A stretch of DNA of 64,000 nucleotides. Origin: Ascidia mentula (lineage: Eukaryota > Chordata > Ascidiacea > Phlebobranchia > Ascidiidae). The DNA is taken from assembly GCA_947561715.1 (NCBI GenBank), contig OX387203.1, positions 10,230,001 to 10,294,000 of the forward strand. The letters run 5' to 3'. Made by a program: the position numbers and the translations under genes. This document shows positions 25,529 to 45,329 of this stretch, piece by piece. Numbering within the stretch: the stretch's first letter is position 1; each line of letters starts with the position of its first letter. Under the pieces are notes generated by a model. It was not told the DNA's origin. It searched no databases and saw only the letters and a program-made list of their open reading frames with translations.

Positions 25529-25912
25529 TTTTTAATGCACAATTTAGCTGCGATTACTAACGAAGAATGCAGTGGAAAACATATCTGCTCAAAAAAAAAA
25601 CTTAACCTTGCAATTAAAAAATCTCACAAAAATTCAAAACGATTTTGTTCTTTATCTGCAATGCTTACGTTTTAAATTTAGACTTCTTTGATCAGAAAAA
25701 TTTCCAGAATTGTCGAATTCTCGCTTTAACTGATACCGTGTGAATTACATTAAAACCGGGTCTAACTGAGACAAGAAACGTCCCACATTCTTTGTAAACC
25801 TTTCAACGATCTACCGATGGACAACAACCCGGTTTGTTCGGTGGACAATCGAAATGGCGACGGGACATTAGAGTTGTTGTGTCAAGGGTCCATTGGTTGG
25901 CTTTTTGTGCGC

Positions 25913-25929
25913 GGGTCAAACGACGGTCA
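25913..25929 (+). promoter_or_regulatory. DR5-type retinoic acid response-like element
   Basis: GGGTCA-AACGA-CGGTCA is a direct repeat of nuclear-receptor half-sites spaced by five bases, about 3.0 kb upstream of the Hox1 start codon. The first half fits RGKTCA exactly and the second differs at its first base. RAR/RXR heterodimers prefer DR5. Function here is inferred. Confidence 0.4.
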
Positions 25930-27204
25930 ACAGTGTATAAGTTGTTAGGAATGCAATAACATCGTTTGTTCGTCCCGACGGCAGACGGATATCGCTAAAT
26001 GGTGTACAAATGATCAGATATGTACAACCGCATTTTGTGTGGGGTTACGACATGATGTCAAGTTCGTTTCAGAAAAAATGCTGGCTTTACGTATTATATC
26101 TGCCACAGATTTTTAACTGTACAATTAAACAAACAAATGGAAAAAAAGTTTTTTGTCCTTATTTATTGTGAAAAGTGTATCAAGCTTGGAAACATTTTTG
26201 TTTGTTTATTTTCATTCAAAATACATCGCTCGCGGTCCAAAAATGGTGGACCTTTTAAAGGCATATTTATTGTGATATAAATTGGCATAAAATTCTACTA
26301 ATTTGTATAACGTATAAGTTCGATTTTGTTGCAAAATTACCCGTTTAATCTATTAAATTAATTTTCACCATTGCATGAAGTTTTTTGTAGTTCATCTCAT
26401 CAGTAGTTGCATTTTTGCTTTTTGCTTATTTTTAAACACACAATGAGTGTCGACGTCCTACGGGCCACTATGACATCACAATGCACGTTTGTAAGTTAGT
26501 GTGCGGGGGAAAGTGGTGACATACAGCACGGGGGTCAGCGACAGGTGAACAAGCGTCACGCTTCACTGATTGCTGGTGACGACAGATATTCGGACGTCGG
26601 TGTGTGTTTGAATGGGAAGAAATCCTTGCGGTTCAATTGGAGTGAGGACGAATAGTGTTGTCAGCTCCTGGGTGAACGGGATGTTAGAAATAGGTCGATT
26701 TTTCGAGTGGTTTGTTGGTATTTGTGCCTGCGTCTGTACAATTGGGCTGGTCTGCCACGGGTTAATACATATACGTACGTTTATTACGAATACAAACGTA
26801 TTTACGAATTGCAACATCACAATCGCAACTCAGCCTCGTTTTTTAAGGGAAAAATATTGCGTATTTTGTGAAAAAGCGAAAGCAAAGCCTCGTGTAAATT
26901 GGAGCATGAAGATCGTTTAATTTAACTGGAAACAAAAAAACATTGAAAAAAATTGGAAAGAGAAATACGCGGATGACAAAGCATATACAAATTCAAAAAC
27001 TCAGTTTCAACAACAGAGGAATTTTGTATAACATAACAGATAATAAACAATAAAGCAAATCGCTTTTACAGAAATACGAATTCCTTGCAGCATGTTCCAT
27101 TTATTTTCTGAAAAACGTAAATCTTCTTGTGGTGATTCACATGGCAAATATACGCCTCTTCGTGCAATGCAAATAGTACCAAAGCTTCCATAGTAGCCTG
27201 TCAA

Positions 27205-27600
27205 ATGGGTGTTGGCTTATTTAAGCAGTGGCCAAATACATACAGGGAGCGCCCAGCTCCTTTGTCCAATCGTCGCCACCGTCGGGCGAAAAGCGACCGC
27301 GCTCGAGCGTTTTGGAGAGCGGGCAATGGAACAAACACTGCTGAGATGAACTTTTCACCCCTTGCCGGCGGCCGGACAAGTGCGCTCTCGTACGGTCAGT
27401 TTGTTTTTAAACGCGCAGGACATAAAGAAACTCGGAGGGCCCTCGGGGTGGGCGAGAACAAAACGGGGGGAGAGAATGCGAGAGAAGAAGGGAGAGCGAA
27501 AAAGAGAGAAAGAGGGAAAAAGGAGGGAGCTGCGGTAAAAACAAGGGATGGACCCTTGAGATGGATTCCACCGCCATTGTGAAAAATTAAGATAGAGGCG
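27205..27600. promoter_or_regulatory. GC-rich block, candidate Hox1 promoter/5' region
   Basis: Markedly more GC- and CpG-rich than its surroundings, with a CCAAT motif near 27266 and a purine-only-like tract at about 27460-27535 with several G runs. It lies 1.4-1.7 kb upstream of the Hox1 start. No TATA box or transcript evidence is available, so promoter status is inferred from composition and position. Confidence 0.35.
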
Positions 27601-28903
27601 TTTATAATACAGTTAGCTGCCGATTTAACAAATGCAAAAACTGGAATGTTTTGCAGTTCCTACTTTGTTTGGTATTTGTCCTTCGTAAACGTTTCGTTAG
27701 TCGTTTAACGAGGTTTGTCAATGTGTTCAAGATTGCTAGAGCTTACGAAGGACATTTTTATTGTATGCGATATATTCTTAAAATTGCAAGGCAGAACTAT
27801 CAATGTTAATGTATTGAAATACCTCGGTGGACAAATGTTTACCTTCCATGAATGGAAAACATCAGTAAATCAGTTGAAGATTAGTTTTAATTCTTTCAAG
27901 TTTGGTTTCAACTGAGGTTTAGATAATGATGGACAGTCGCTATAATCTTGAAAATCAACACAGAATACCAGATTTAAAGGTTTAAGTTATTTATAGAATC
28001 CAACATTGTTCCGCCATATTGCTTGGCCTGTCGCGTAAAGCGTAACCTCATAGCATGGACTTGTGGAGCGTGCCATGTCAAGTAACGTATGCATGTTTAA
28101 AGTAGCGCTCATTTTTTACTGTCATGTTACTGCATGATTGTTGCAACATTTGAATTAAAAAGAGCAGAATTTCGTACACAAAACGATTAGTCGGAATGTG
28201 TTATGTAAAACACGTAAACACGTGTTTTTGTTTGTAATATGTTCTTCGCTTTACATTATACGTTTAGCCATCTTTGATATCAACAGACCATTTTGCTTAC
28301 AACATCAGCTTGTGACATAAAAACGTTTAAATACACTAAATTTTTTTTTGCACAGTTTGCGTAGACTATTTTCTAAACCTCAAGACTGAAGTTTGTTTTT
28401 GTGTGAAAAGACAAATTCAACACACAACGTCAGTCAAAAGCTTGACGGTAAGTAACCTTGGCGAAAAAAAAACGTAATGCACGTTTTTTCTCTATTACGT
28501 CATAATTAATGGTATTACTTGATTGTTTTGAGTATCAATAAAAGCACGAAAGCCTAACAACAATTCATATATACCTCATTTGGAAAGGAGATAATTTCGA
28601 GGAAGCATTAAGTCAATATTTCAACAATGACATGCACTCCTTTTCACATAGAAACGACCACAATTGCCTTCTCTATGTACACTCTACCATAATTATTTGC
28701 GTACTTGTCTGCAGCTCACTATAAAAACATTATGGCTCTATTGCTTGATCAGTGATGGATTGCCGTTTTGTTTTTTGTTATTTTTTATGCATCGTTTAGT
28801 TGTGGAATATTTAACTAAAAGTAAATTAAAAGCTTGCTATTTATTATTTTGCACAAATTGCCATGCAAAACATAATATATCTCTCCTAATGGTTTAAACT
28901 AAA

Positions 28904-28922
28904 CATTCTTCGTCTTTTATAG
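28904..28922 (+). promoter_or_regulatory. 3' splice acceptor just upstream of the Hox1 start
   Basis: A pyrimidine-rich run ending TTCGTCTTTTATAG lies 31 bp before the Hox1 ATG. It could be the acceptor of a 5'-UTR intron or a spliced-leader trans-splice site, both common in ascidians. The sequence alone cannot tell which. Confidence 0.45.
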
Positions 28923-28953
28923 GTTCTGAATCCACCAAAGGTTTTGAACAGTC

Positions 28954-35725
<6,772 letters not shown>

Positions 35726-37800
35726 ACGAAAATTTTTCAAATTTCTATATTTTGTGTCTTTTCATTTTCCTCTTTTTCATCCCGATTGGTGCGAATGAAA
35801 GAGTTAGATATCTTTTAAAATGTACAAGCGAAAGACCAGGTACTTGTCTACCTTCAGTTCTGAATTCTCGTCCAAAAATATTTTTGTCCTGTGTGTTCCA
35901 AATCATATTTCAGATAGAGTTGAATTTTTTTGTTTGCCGACTTGAAAAAATTTTGCGTAACCAAACTGAAATTGTTTGCAACATGCAAATAAGGCGCTTT
36001 GTTCAGTAACTTTTTATATTACACCACAAGGAAAACATGTTGCTTACTTCTGCCATTCAACTAACCTACTATCTCAGGTATATTTATTGTAAACTGTCGT
36101 TAAACTCAACGTCGAACCATTTCGCATCACGTGATCCTTCTACCTCACTCTACCCGAATGATGCAAAATATTTTACTGTGTATTAAGTTGAGAAAATATC
36201 GAACACATTACGTATTGCAATTTCCTTTCAATCTTCCATAAAGTAAATAGCAAGTAACACACTAAAAAACAAACAGAATTATGGCGGTGTATGTTGTTTG
36301 CTTACAAGCATCTTTGCTTTGTATTTGAATGAGATGTTTCTGCTTTCACGTCACAAACTTCATCCGTTTTATTTCCGTAAAGTTAAAGCTTTCACCAGGT
36401 TACGTTATTGTTGTAAGATATTTTTTCGTATTTGTCCTAAATGGAAGTGTTTCACGTCATTGAATCTGGTGATTGACGTATCTGCAGCTGATAGCTTCAA
36501 TGTAGTTTAGCATGCAAGAAATTCAGCATAACTCGATTTGAATTCTTCACACCACAGATTAGTATGCAGACCCGTGTTTTTTTTTTAAAAACTAGGTTTT
36601 GAAACAATGTAAAATTTGAACTGCAGAGAATTTTAAACTATTTCGACATTTTAGGTCTGATCAGTGTAGCTAGTGATTTATTCGTCTTCGGTAATATGTA
36701 CCAAGTAGGATTATGGTATAGCCAACCGCCGACGTTTAATGTAAAGTACCGCGAAGTGTAAATTGCTATTGTTTGGATAGTTGCCATCTTGACTAGACTC
36801 AAGTCACCAGCTGCACTAATAAAACCTCATAGGTCGAATCAAATGTGCATTGCCATGCGGGATGTTTTTCCCATTTTTACCACAGGTTGTGATGCACATC
36901 AATACAGAGACCACAAAAATGGCCGATGTTGACAATCGCCACCGCCTTTTCAGCCATTTTTTTCCATCAAAGAAGTCTTGCTAACCTATAGCGACACCTA
37001 GTGGGCGGTAGAAATTTCAATGAGACACCATTTGATTACAAAGCAATTAAATGGCCATACTGGGTCCTACGGTTCCTTGTTTACTGAATAAAGAGACGTT
37101 GCACGAAACTGAACCAGTGATAAATCAATAAACTTGAGGTATTTAAGCACACATAAAAATACAACAAAGGCAAAATATACGTAACATGTTATCGGTAAAC
37201 ATAAAACAAACTTTACAATTAGATGCTTGCTATGTAATGAGCATTTACACGGCTAAAAGTTTCCTGTACAGATTGTCCATGATAGTCTTGTTTATCAAAG
37301 TGTACAAGAAGAAAATGTGCACTCCCAGTGCCACAAATTTTAATGTTATTCATTCTTCCTATCATCCTCTAGGAAATCAACTGGATGTTAGTTGCTTTTT
37401 GCACATCAGTGCGGTCAGAATTTATCATTTGTGATGCTTTGAAAGCAAGGAAATTGTAATAAAAAGAGAAATCATTATATTAATCACGTTGCAGATTCAA
37501 AAATATGTGACATACACACACCAAACTCAAATATTCACCACAAATTCACCTATATTAGCCACTCTTTGTAAAAGTTAAATACGTTGTTGCAAAAGTCCGG
37601 AAATTGGATCCAGATACAAATAAATCGATCAGACTCTTTCGTATGTTGGTTGAAAAGGAATTTGCATTGATGCATATATATTACTATTGAGTGTTTCAAT
37701 CCACAACACCTAATAACTGTATAAGTTCAGGTTTAAGCTCTTCGCATTAACAGTTAATTCCTCCACAAATTTCGAAAAATTAATCGACGAATTTCTCGCC
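35726..37800. other. Hox1 3' flank with dispersed repeats
   Basis: No further exon is seen. Two AATAAA motifs (37087-37092 and about 37128) are candidate distal poly(A) signals. The stretch 36657-36840 carries motifs of the CACTGTTTCGGCC repeat family, and GCGACACCTAGTGG near 36989 resembles a repeat-derived motif also seen near 54391. Confidence 0.3.
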
Positions 37801-37930
37801 TTGGTGTTTTACCCTATGTTACGGTCCGGAACACTTTTTATTTCTTGAAACGAAATTTCGTTTCCAAGTGTTTGGAGCATAATTTGACAATTTCGTTCCG
37901 GAAACAGTTTTTGTTTTGTGCATCTTTTTA
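37801..37930. repeat. Palindromic flank motif left of the satellite array
   Basis: Contains the perfect palindrome GAAACGAAATTTCGTTTC and TTTCGTTCCGGAA. Related motifs occur at 50640-50770 and 54480-54630, that is at the junction between the two arrays and at their far right edge. Confidence 0.55.
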
Positions 37931-38832
37931 CCACAAGGTGCTGCTATAGGACCGCTCGAAAAATTTAATTGCACGTGTAGATGGAATTATTAAAAACTGC
38001 TTTGCCAACTTAGAAATAGAAGCGATATGGTAGATTTAAAATTGAAAAAACGTTCGATAACATTAACTTTTTATATGAATTATTTGATATTTTAGTCGTT
38101 AAATCGCTGTAGGAAAAATTAAATCGTTAAATCGTTCATAAAAGAGCTTTGTAGTCGATTTTCTGTTGTTAGCATTGCAAATGTGTATTGGTGATATCGT
38201 TCCCACGCACAGAACCTTTTGCAAATTGGTCGATGTAAAACAAAGCACAACACTCACGTGGTGCCAAAGTATCGCGTAAAGTAAACCAAGTTGAAATTTT
38301 AAATACAAATATGTAACATGTTATTTATAGTAATGGTCTATTTACAATTGTGTAAAAAAACACAATTTAAATAAATATACAACCAAGAAATAACAAACGC
38401 CCCATGCTAAAATAAAACATACACTACATGATTTTCTCTAAACATATTAATAGCATTGATCGAAAATGTTGCGGATTATATTGGAATTTTCCGCTTTAAA
38501 AATTACCATGATATCGACAGTGATAAACAGCATCAAAATTCGGGACACACAAAAGTGCAAAAAGGCGTGTGGTCGTCTTATCCGAACTAACAACTCCCAA
38601 AGGAGCGGCGTCATCAAAGAACTTCAAAAAAGCGAAAAGAGAAAAGTCCGTATCTCAATTCCCAAGATAGGCGCCTCCCACAACGAAATTTTACTGCTCA
38701 CACACAAATCTGATGTCTTAAGATCGTTTAATTATTGCTCCCGAATTTTATTAGGAACATAGATAAACTGCTCATACGGCAAGCATCAAACATAGCAATT
38801 AACAAGTGAAAACATGTTTAAAACGCGTCATT

Positions 38833-39215
38833 CGCCAAAACAGTTTAAAAGAACGCCTTTAAATATATCAAAAAAAACGGATAGTAGAATACGGTTCAAT
38901 GGGACCGTCTACAACATACCTAGAGCATTTAACAGCTATATTTATTTCGTTTGGCCATATTATTTCAAAACAAAGACAAGTAAATACCTGTCAAAGACAA
39001 GCTTAAACCGCGCCGCCGGTTCGCCAAAACAGTTTTAAGAACGCCTTTTCGTATGACAACAAAAAACTAAAGCATACAGTTAAATAAAGTTTAGAGGTAT
39101 CTCCTTCTACATGACTGTAGTATTTAACTGCCAAATTTTAATTCGCTTGGATGTAAAACAGAGATTTGGCAGGCGAATACCTCTCAAAGACAAATATAAA
39201 CCGCGCCGAAAGAGC
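38833..39215. repeat. Two diverged ~189-bp tandem copies beside the satellite
   Basis: CGCCAAAACAGTTT at 38833 recurs at 39022 followed by AAGAACGCC in both, 189 bp apart. A second shared segment (CTGTCAAAGACAAGCTTAAA / CTCTCAAAGACAAATATAAA) recurs about 190 bp later. The period equals that of the main satellite but the sequence differs, so it may be an old relative. Confidence 0.5.
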
Positions 39216-40574
39216 GAAATTAACTAAATTTGACAGTAGTCTGCATGTGTTTTAAACAATTTTAAATCAAGCGACATGAAATTTTGCACACAAATATTAG
39301 ATGTCAGTACAAAACGAGAAATGAAAACTAATTGGCGTATGTCCTTTAGTTTCTTATTGCTGCGCGAAAACGCATGTTTGAAACTATGGTGGCTAAGGTT
39401 CGGCGGTTTTAACTAAATTTGACAGTTGTCCGACTGTGATTTCAACATTTTTCTATCAAGCGACTTGAAACTTTGCACACAAATATTAGATGCCACTACA
39501 AAACGAGCAATGAAAACTAAATTGCACAATGTCCTCTAGTTTCTTATTGCTGCGCGAAAACGCATGTTTGAAACTATGGTGGCTAAGGTTCGGCGGTTTT
39601 GACTAAATTTGACAGTTGTCCGCCTGTGATATCAACATTTTTCTATCAAGCGACTTGAAATTTTGCACACAAATATTAGATGCCACTACAAAACGATCAA
39701 TGATAACTAAATTGGCGTATGTCCTTTAGTTTCTTATTGCTGCGCGAAAACGCATGTTACAAACAATGGTCGATAAGGTCGTGCGGAATTAACTAAATTT
39801 GAGAATTCCCGCCGGCAATATACACAATTTTAAATCAAGAGACCTGAAATTTTGCACACAAATACTAGCTGCCACAACAAAACGAGAAATGAAAACTTAA
39901 TTGGCGTCTGTCCTTTAGAATTTTATTGCTTGCCGAAAACGCATGTTTGAAACTATGGTGGCTAATGTTCGGCGGATTTAACTAAATTTGACAGTTGTCC
40001 GCCTGTGATTTCAACATTTTTCTATCAAGCGACTTGAAGATTTGCACACAAATATTAGATGCCACTACAAAACAAGAAATGAAAACGAAATTGACGTATG
40101 TCCTTTAGAATTTTATTGCTTGCCGAAAATGCATCTTTCAAACTATGGTGGCTAAGGTTCGGCGGTTTTAAGTAAATTTGACAGTTGTCCGCCTGTGATT
40201 TCAACATTTTTATATCAAGCAACTTGAAGTTTTGCACACAAATATTAGATGCCACTACAAAACGAGCAATGAAACCGAAATTGGCGTATGTCCTTTAGTT
40301 TCTAATTGCTGCGCGAAAACGCATGTTTGAAACTATGGTGGCTAAGGTTCGGCGGTTTTAACTAAATTTGACAGTTGTCCGCCTGTGATTTCAACATTTT
40401 TATATCAAGCGACTTGAAATTTTGCACACAAATATTAGATGCCACTACAAAACGAGCAATGAATACTAAATTGGCGTCTGTCCTTTAGAATTTTATTGCT
40501 TGCCGAAAACGTATGTTTGAAACTATGGTGGCTAAGGTTCGGCGGTTTTAAGTAAATTTGACAGTTGTCCGCCT

Positions 40575-42470
40575 GTGATTTCAACATTTTATATCAAGCG
40601 ACTTGAAGTTTTGCACACAAATATTAGATGCCACTACAAAACGAGAAATGAAAACGAAATTGACGTATGTCCTTTAGTTTCTTATTGCTGCGCGAAAACG
40701 CATGTTTGAAACTATGGTTTCTTAGATTCGGCGGATTTAACTAAATTTGACAGTTGTAAGCCTGTGATTTCAACATTTTTCTATCAAGCGACTTGAAGTT
40801 TTGCACACAAATATTAGATGCCACTAAAAAACGAGCAATTAAAACCAAATTGGCGTATGTACTTTTGTTTCTTATTGCTGCGCGAAAACGCATGTTTGAA
40901 ACTATGGTGGCTAAGGTTCGGCGGTTTTGACTAAATTTGACAGTTTTCCGCCTGTGATTTCAACATTTTTCTATCAAGCGACTTGAAATTTTGCACACAA
41001 ATATTAGATGCCACTACAAAACGAGCAATTAAAACCAAATTGGCGTATGTACTTTAGTTTCTTATTGCTGCGCGAAAACGCATGTTTGAAACTATGGTGG
41101 CTAAGGTTCGGCGGTTTTAAGTAAATTTGACAGTTGTCCGCCTGTGATATCAACATTTTGCTATCAAGCGACTTGAAATTTTGCACACAAATATTAGATG
41201 CCAGTATAAAACGAGCAATGAAAACTAAATTGGCGTATGTCCTTTAGTTACCTATTGCTGCGCGAAAACGCATGTTTGAAACTATGGTGGCTAAGGTTCG
41301 GCGGTTTTGACTAAATTTGACAGTTGTCCGCCTGTGATATCAACATTTTTCTATCAAGCAACTTGAAATTTTGCACACAAATATTAAATGCCACTACAAA
41401 ACGAGCAATGAAAACTAAATCGGCGTATGTCCTTTAGAATTTTATTGCTTGCCGAAAACGCATGTTTCAAACTATGGTGGCTAAGGTTCGGCGGTTTTAA
41501 CTAAATTTGACAGTTGTCCGCCTGTGATTTCAACATTTTATATCAAGCGACTTGAAGTTTTGCACACAAATATTAGATGCCACTACAAAACGAGAAATGA
41601 AAACGAAATTGACGTATGTCCTTTAGTTTCTTATTGCTGCGCGAAAACGCATGTTTGAAACTATGGTTTCTTAGATTCGGCGGATTTAACTAAATTTGAC
41701 AGTTGTAAGCCTGTGATTTCAACATTTTTCTATCAAGCGACTTGAAGTTTTGCACACAAATATTAGATGCCACTAAAAAACGAGCAATTAAAACCAAATT
41801 GGCGTATGTACTTTTGTTTCTTATTGCTGCGCGAAAACGCATGTTTGAAACTATGGTGGCTAAGGTTCGGCGGTTTTGACTAAATTTGACAGTTTTCCGC
41901 CTGTGATTTCAACATTTTTCTATCAAGCGACTTGAAATTTTGCACACAAATATTAGATGCCACTACAAAACGAGCAATTAAAACCAAATTGGCGTATGTA
42001 CTTTAGTTTCTTATTGCTGCGCGAAAACGCATGTTTGAAACTATGGTGGCTAAGGTTCGGCGGTTTTAAGTAAATTTGACAGTTGTCCGCCTGTGATATC
42101 AACATTTTGCTATCAAGCGACTTGAAATTTTGCACACAAATATTAGATGCCAGTATAAAACGAGCAATGAAAACTAAATTGGCGTATGTCCTTTAGTTAC
42201 CTATTGCTGCGCGAAAACGCATGTTTGAAACTATGGTGGCTAAGGTTCGGCGGTTTTGACTAAATTTGACAGTTGTCCGCCTGTGATATCAACATTTTTC
42301 TATCAAGCAACTTGAAATTTTGCACACAAATATTAAATGCCACTACAAAACGAGCAATGAAAACTAAATCGGCGTATGTCCTTTAGAATTTTATTGCTTG
42401 CCGAAAACGCATGTTTCAAACTATGGTGGCTAAGGTTCGGCGGTTTTAACTAAATTTGACAGTTGTCCGC
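40575..42470. repeat. Higher-order repeat: 949-bp (5-monomer) tandem pair
   Basis: The five-monomer block starting near 40582 is repeated with near identity 949 bp downstream (starting 41531), including the same single-base quirks such as a missing T after CAACATTTT. Confidence 0.85.
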
Positions 42471-45329
42471 TTGCAATTTGAACATTTTTCTATCAAGCGA
42501 CTTGAAATTTTGCACACAATTATTAGATGCCAGTACAAAACGAGCAATGAAAACTAAATTGACGTATGTCCTTTAGTTTCCTATTGCTGCGCGAAAACGC
42601 ATGTTTGAAACTATGGTGGCTAAGGTTCGGCGGTTTTGACTAAATTTGACAGTTGTCCGCCTGTGATATCAACATTTTTTTATCAAGCGACTTGAAATTT
42701 TGCACACAAATATTAGATGCCACTACAAAACGAGCAATGAAAACTAAATTGGCGTATGTCCTTCAGAATTTTATTGCTTGCCGAAAAGGCATGTTTCAAA
42801 CTATGGTGGCTAAGGTTCGGCGGTTTTAACTAAATTTGAAAGTTGTCCGCCTGTGATTTCAACATTTTTATATCAGGCGACTTGAAATTTTGCACACAAA
42901 TATTAGATGCCACTACAAAACGAGCAATCAAAACCAAATTGACGTATGTCCTTTAGTTTCTTATTGCTGCGCGAAAAGGCATGTTTGAAACTATGGTTTC
43001 TTAGATTCGGCGGATTTAACTAAATTTGACAGTTGTAAGCCTGTGATTTCAACATTTTTATATCAAGCGACTTGAAATTTTGCACAGAAATATTAGATGC
43101 CACTACAAAACGAGCAATCAAAACCAAATTGACGTATGTTCTTTAGTTTCTTATTGCTGCGCGAAAACGCATGTTTGAAACTATGGTTTCTTAGATTCGG
43201 CGGATTTAACTAAATTTGACAGTTGTAAGCCTGTGATTTCAACATTTTTATATCAAGCGACTTGAAATTTTGCACAGAAATATTAGATGCCATTACAAAA
43301 CGAGCAATCAAAACCAAATTGACGTATGTTCTTTAGTTTCTTATTGCTGCGCGAAAACGCATGTTTGAAACTATGGTTTCTTAGATTCGGCGGATTTAAC
43401 TAAATTTGACAGTTGTAAGCCTGTGATTTCAACATTTTTATATCAAGCGACTTGAAATTTTGCACAGAAATATTAGATGCCACTACAAACCGAGCAATCA
43501 AAACCAAATTGACGTATGTTCTTTAGTTTCTTATTGCTGCGCGAAAACGCATGTTTGAAAGTATGGTTTCTTAGATTCGGCGGATTTAACTAAATTTGAC
43601 AGTTGCAAGCCTGTGATTTCAACATTTTTATATCAAGCGACTTGAAATTTTGCACAGAAATATTAGATGCCACTACAAAACGAGCAATCAAAACCAAATT
43701 GACGTATGTTCTTTAGTTTCTTATTGCTGCGCGAAAACGCATGTTTGAAACTATGGTTTCTTAGATTCGGCGGATTTAACTAAATTTGACAGTTGTAAGC
43801 CTGTGATTTCAACATTTTTATATCAAGCGACTTGAAATTTTGCACAGAAATATTAGATGCCACTACAAAACGAGCAATCAAAACCAAATTGACGTATGTT
43901 CTTTAGTTTCTTATTGCTGCGCGAAAACGCATGTTTGAAACTATGGTTTCTTAGATTCGGCGGATTTAACTAAATTTGACAGTTGTAAGCCTGTGATTTC
44001 AACATTTTTATATCAAGCGACTTGAAATTTTGCACAGAAATATTAGATGCCACTACAAAACGAGCAATCAAAACCAAATTGACGTATGTTCTTTAGTTTC
44101 TTATTGCTGCGCGAAAACGCATGTTTGAAACTATGGTTTCTTAGATTCGGCGGATTTAACTAAATTTGACAGTTGTAAGCCTGTGATTTCAACATTTTTA
44201 TATCAAGCGACTTGAAATTTTGCACAGAAATATTAGATGCCACTACAAAACGAGCAATCAAAACCAAATTGACGTATGTTCTTTAGTTTCTTATTGCTGC
44301 GCGAAAACGCATGTTTGAAACTATGGTTTCTTAGATTCGGCGGATTTAACTAAATTTGACAGTTGTAAGCCTGTGATTTCAACATTTTTATATCAAGCGA
44401 CTTGAAATTTTGCACAGAAATATTAGATGCCACTACAAAACGAGCAATCAAAACCAAATTGACGTATGTCCTTTAGTTTCTTATTGCTGCGCGAAAACGC
44501 ATGTTTGAAACTATGGTTTCTTAGATTCGGCGGATTTAACTAAATTTGACAGTTGTAAGCCTGTGATTTCAACATTTTTATATCAAGCGACTTGAAATTT
44601 TGCACAGAAATATTAGATGCCACTACAAAACGAGCAATCAAAACCAAATTGACGTATGTTCTTTAGTTTCTTATTGCTGCGCGAAAACGCATGTTTGAAA
44701 CTATGGTTTCTTAGATTCGGCGGATTTAACTAAATTTGACAGTTGTAAGCCTGTGATTTCAACATTTTTATATCAAGCGACTTGAAATTTTGCACAGAAA
44801 TATTAGATGCCACTACAAAACGAGCAATCAAAACCAAATTGACGTATGTCCTTTAGTTTCTTATTGCTGCGCGAAAACGCATGTTTGAAACTATGGTTTC
44901 TTAGATTCGGCGGATTTAACTAAATTTGACAGTTGTAAGCCTGTGATTTCAACATTTTTATATCAAGCGACTTGAAATTTTGCACAGAAATATTAGATGC
45001 CACTACAAAACGAGCAATCAAAACCAAATTGACGTATGTCCTTTAGTTTCTTATTGCTGCGCGAAAACGCATGTTTGAAACTATGGTTTCTTAGATTCGG
45101 CGGATTTAACTAAATTTGACAGTTGTAAGCCTGTGATTTCAACATTTTTATATCAAGCGACTTGAAATTTTGCACAGAAATATTAGATGCCACTACAAAA
45201 CGAGCAATCAAAACCAAATTGACGTATGTCCTTTAGTTTCTTATTGCTGCGCGAAAACGCATGTTTGAAACTATGGTTTCTTAGATTCGGCGGATTTAAC
45301 TAAATTTGACAGTTGTAAGCCTGTGATTT

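Noticed and set aside
27205-27582. 125-codon Arg/Gly-rich frame upstream of Hox1
   Set aside because: Composition mirrors the GC-rich and purine-rich promoter-like block, and no family motif is visible.
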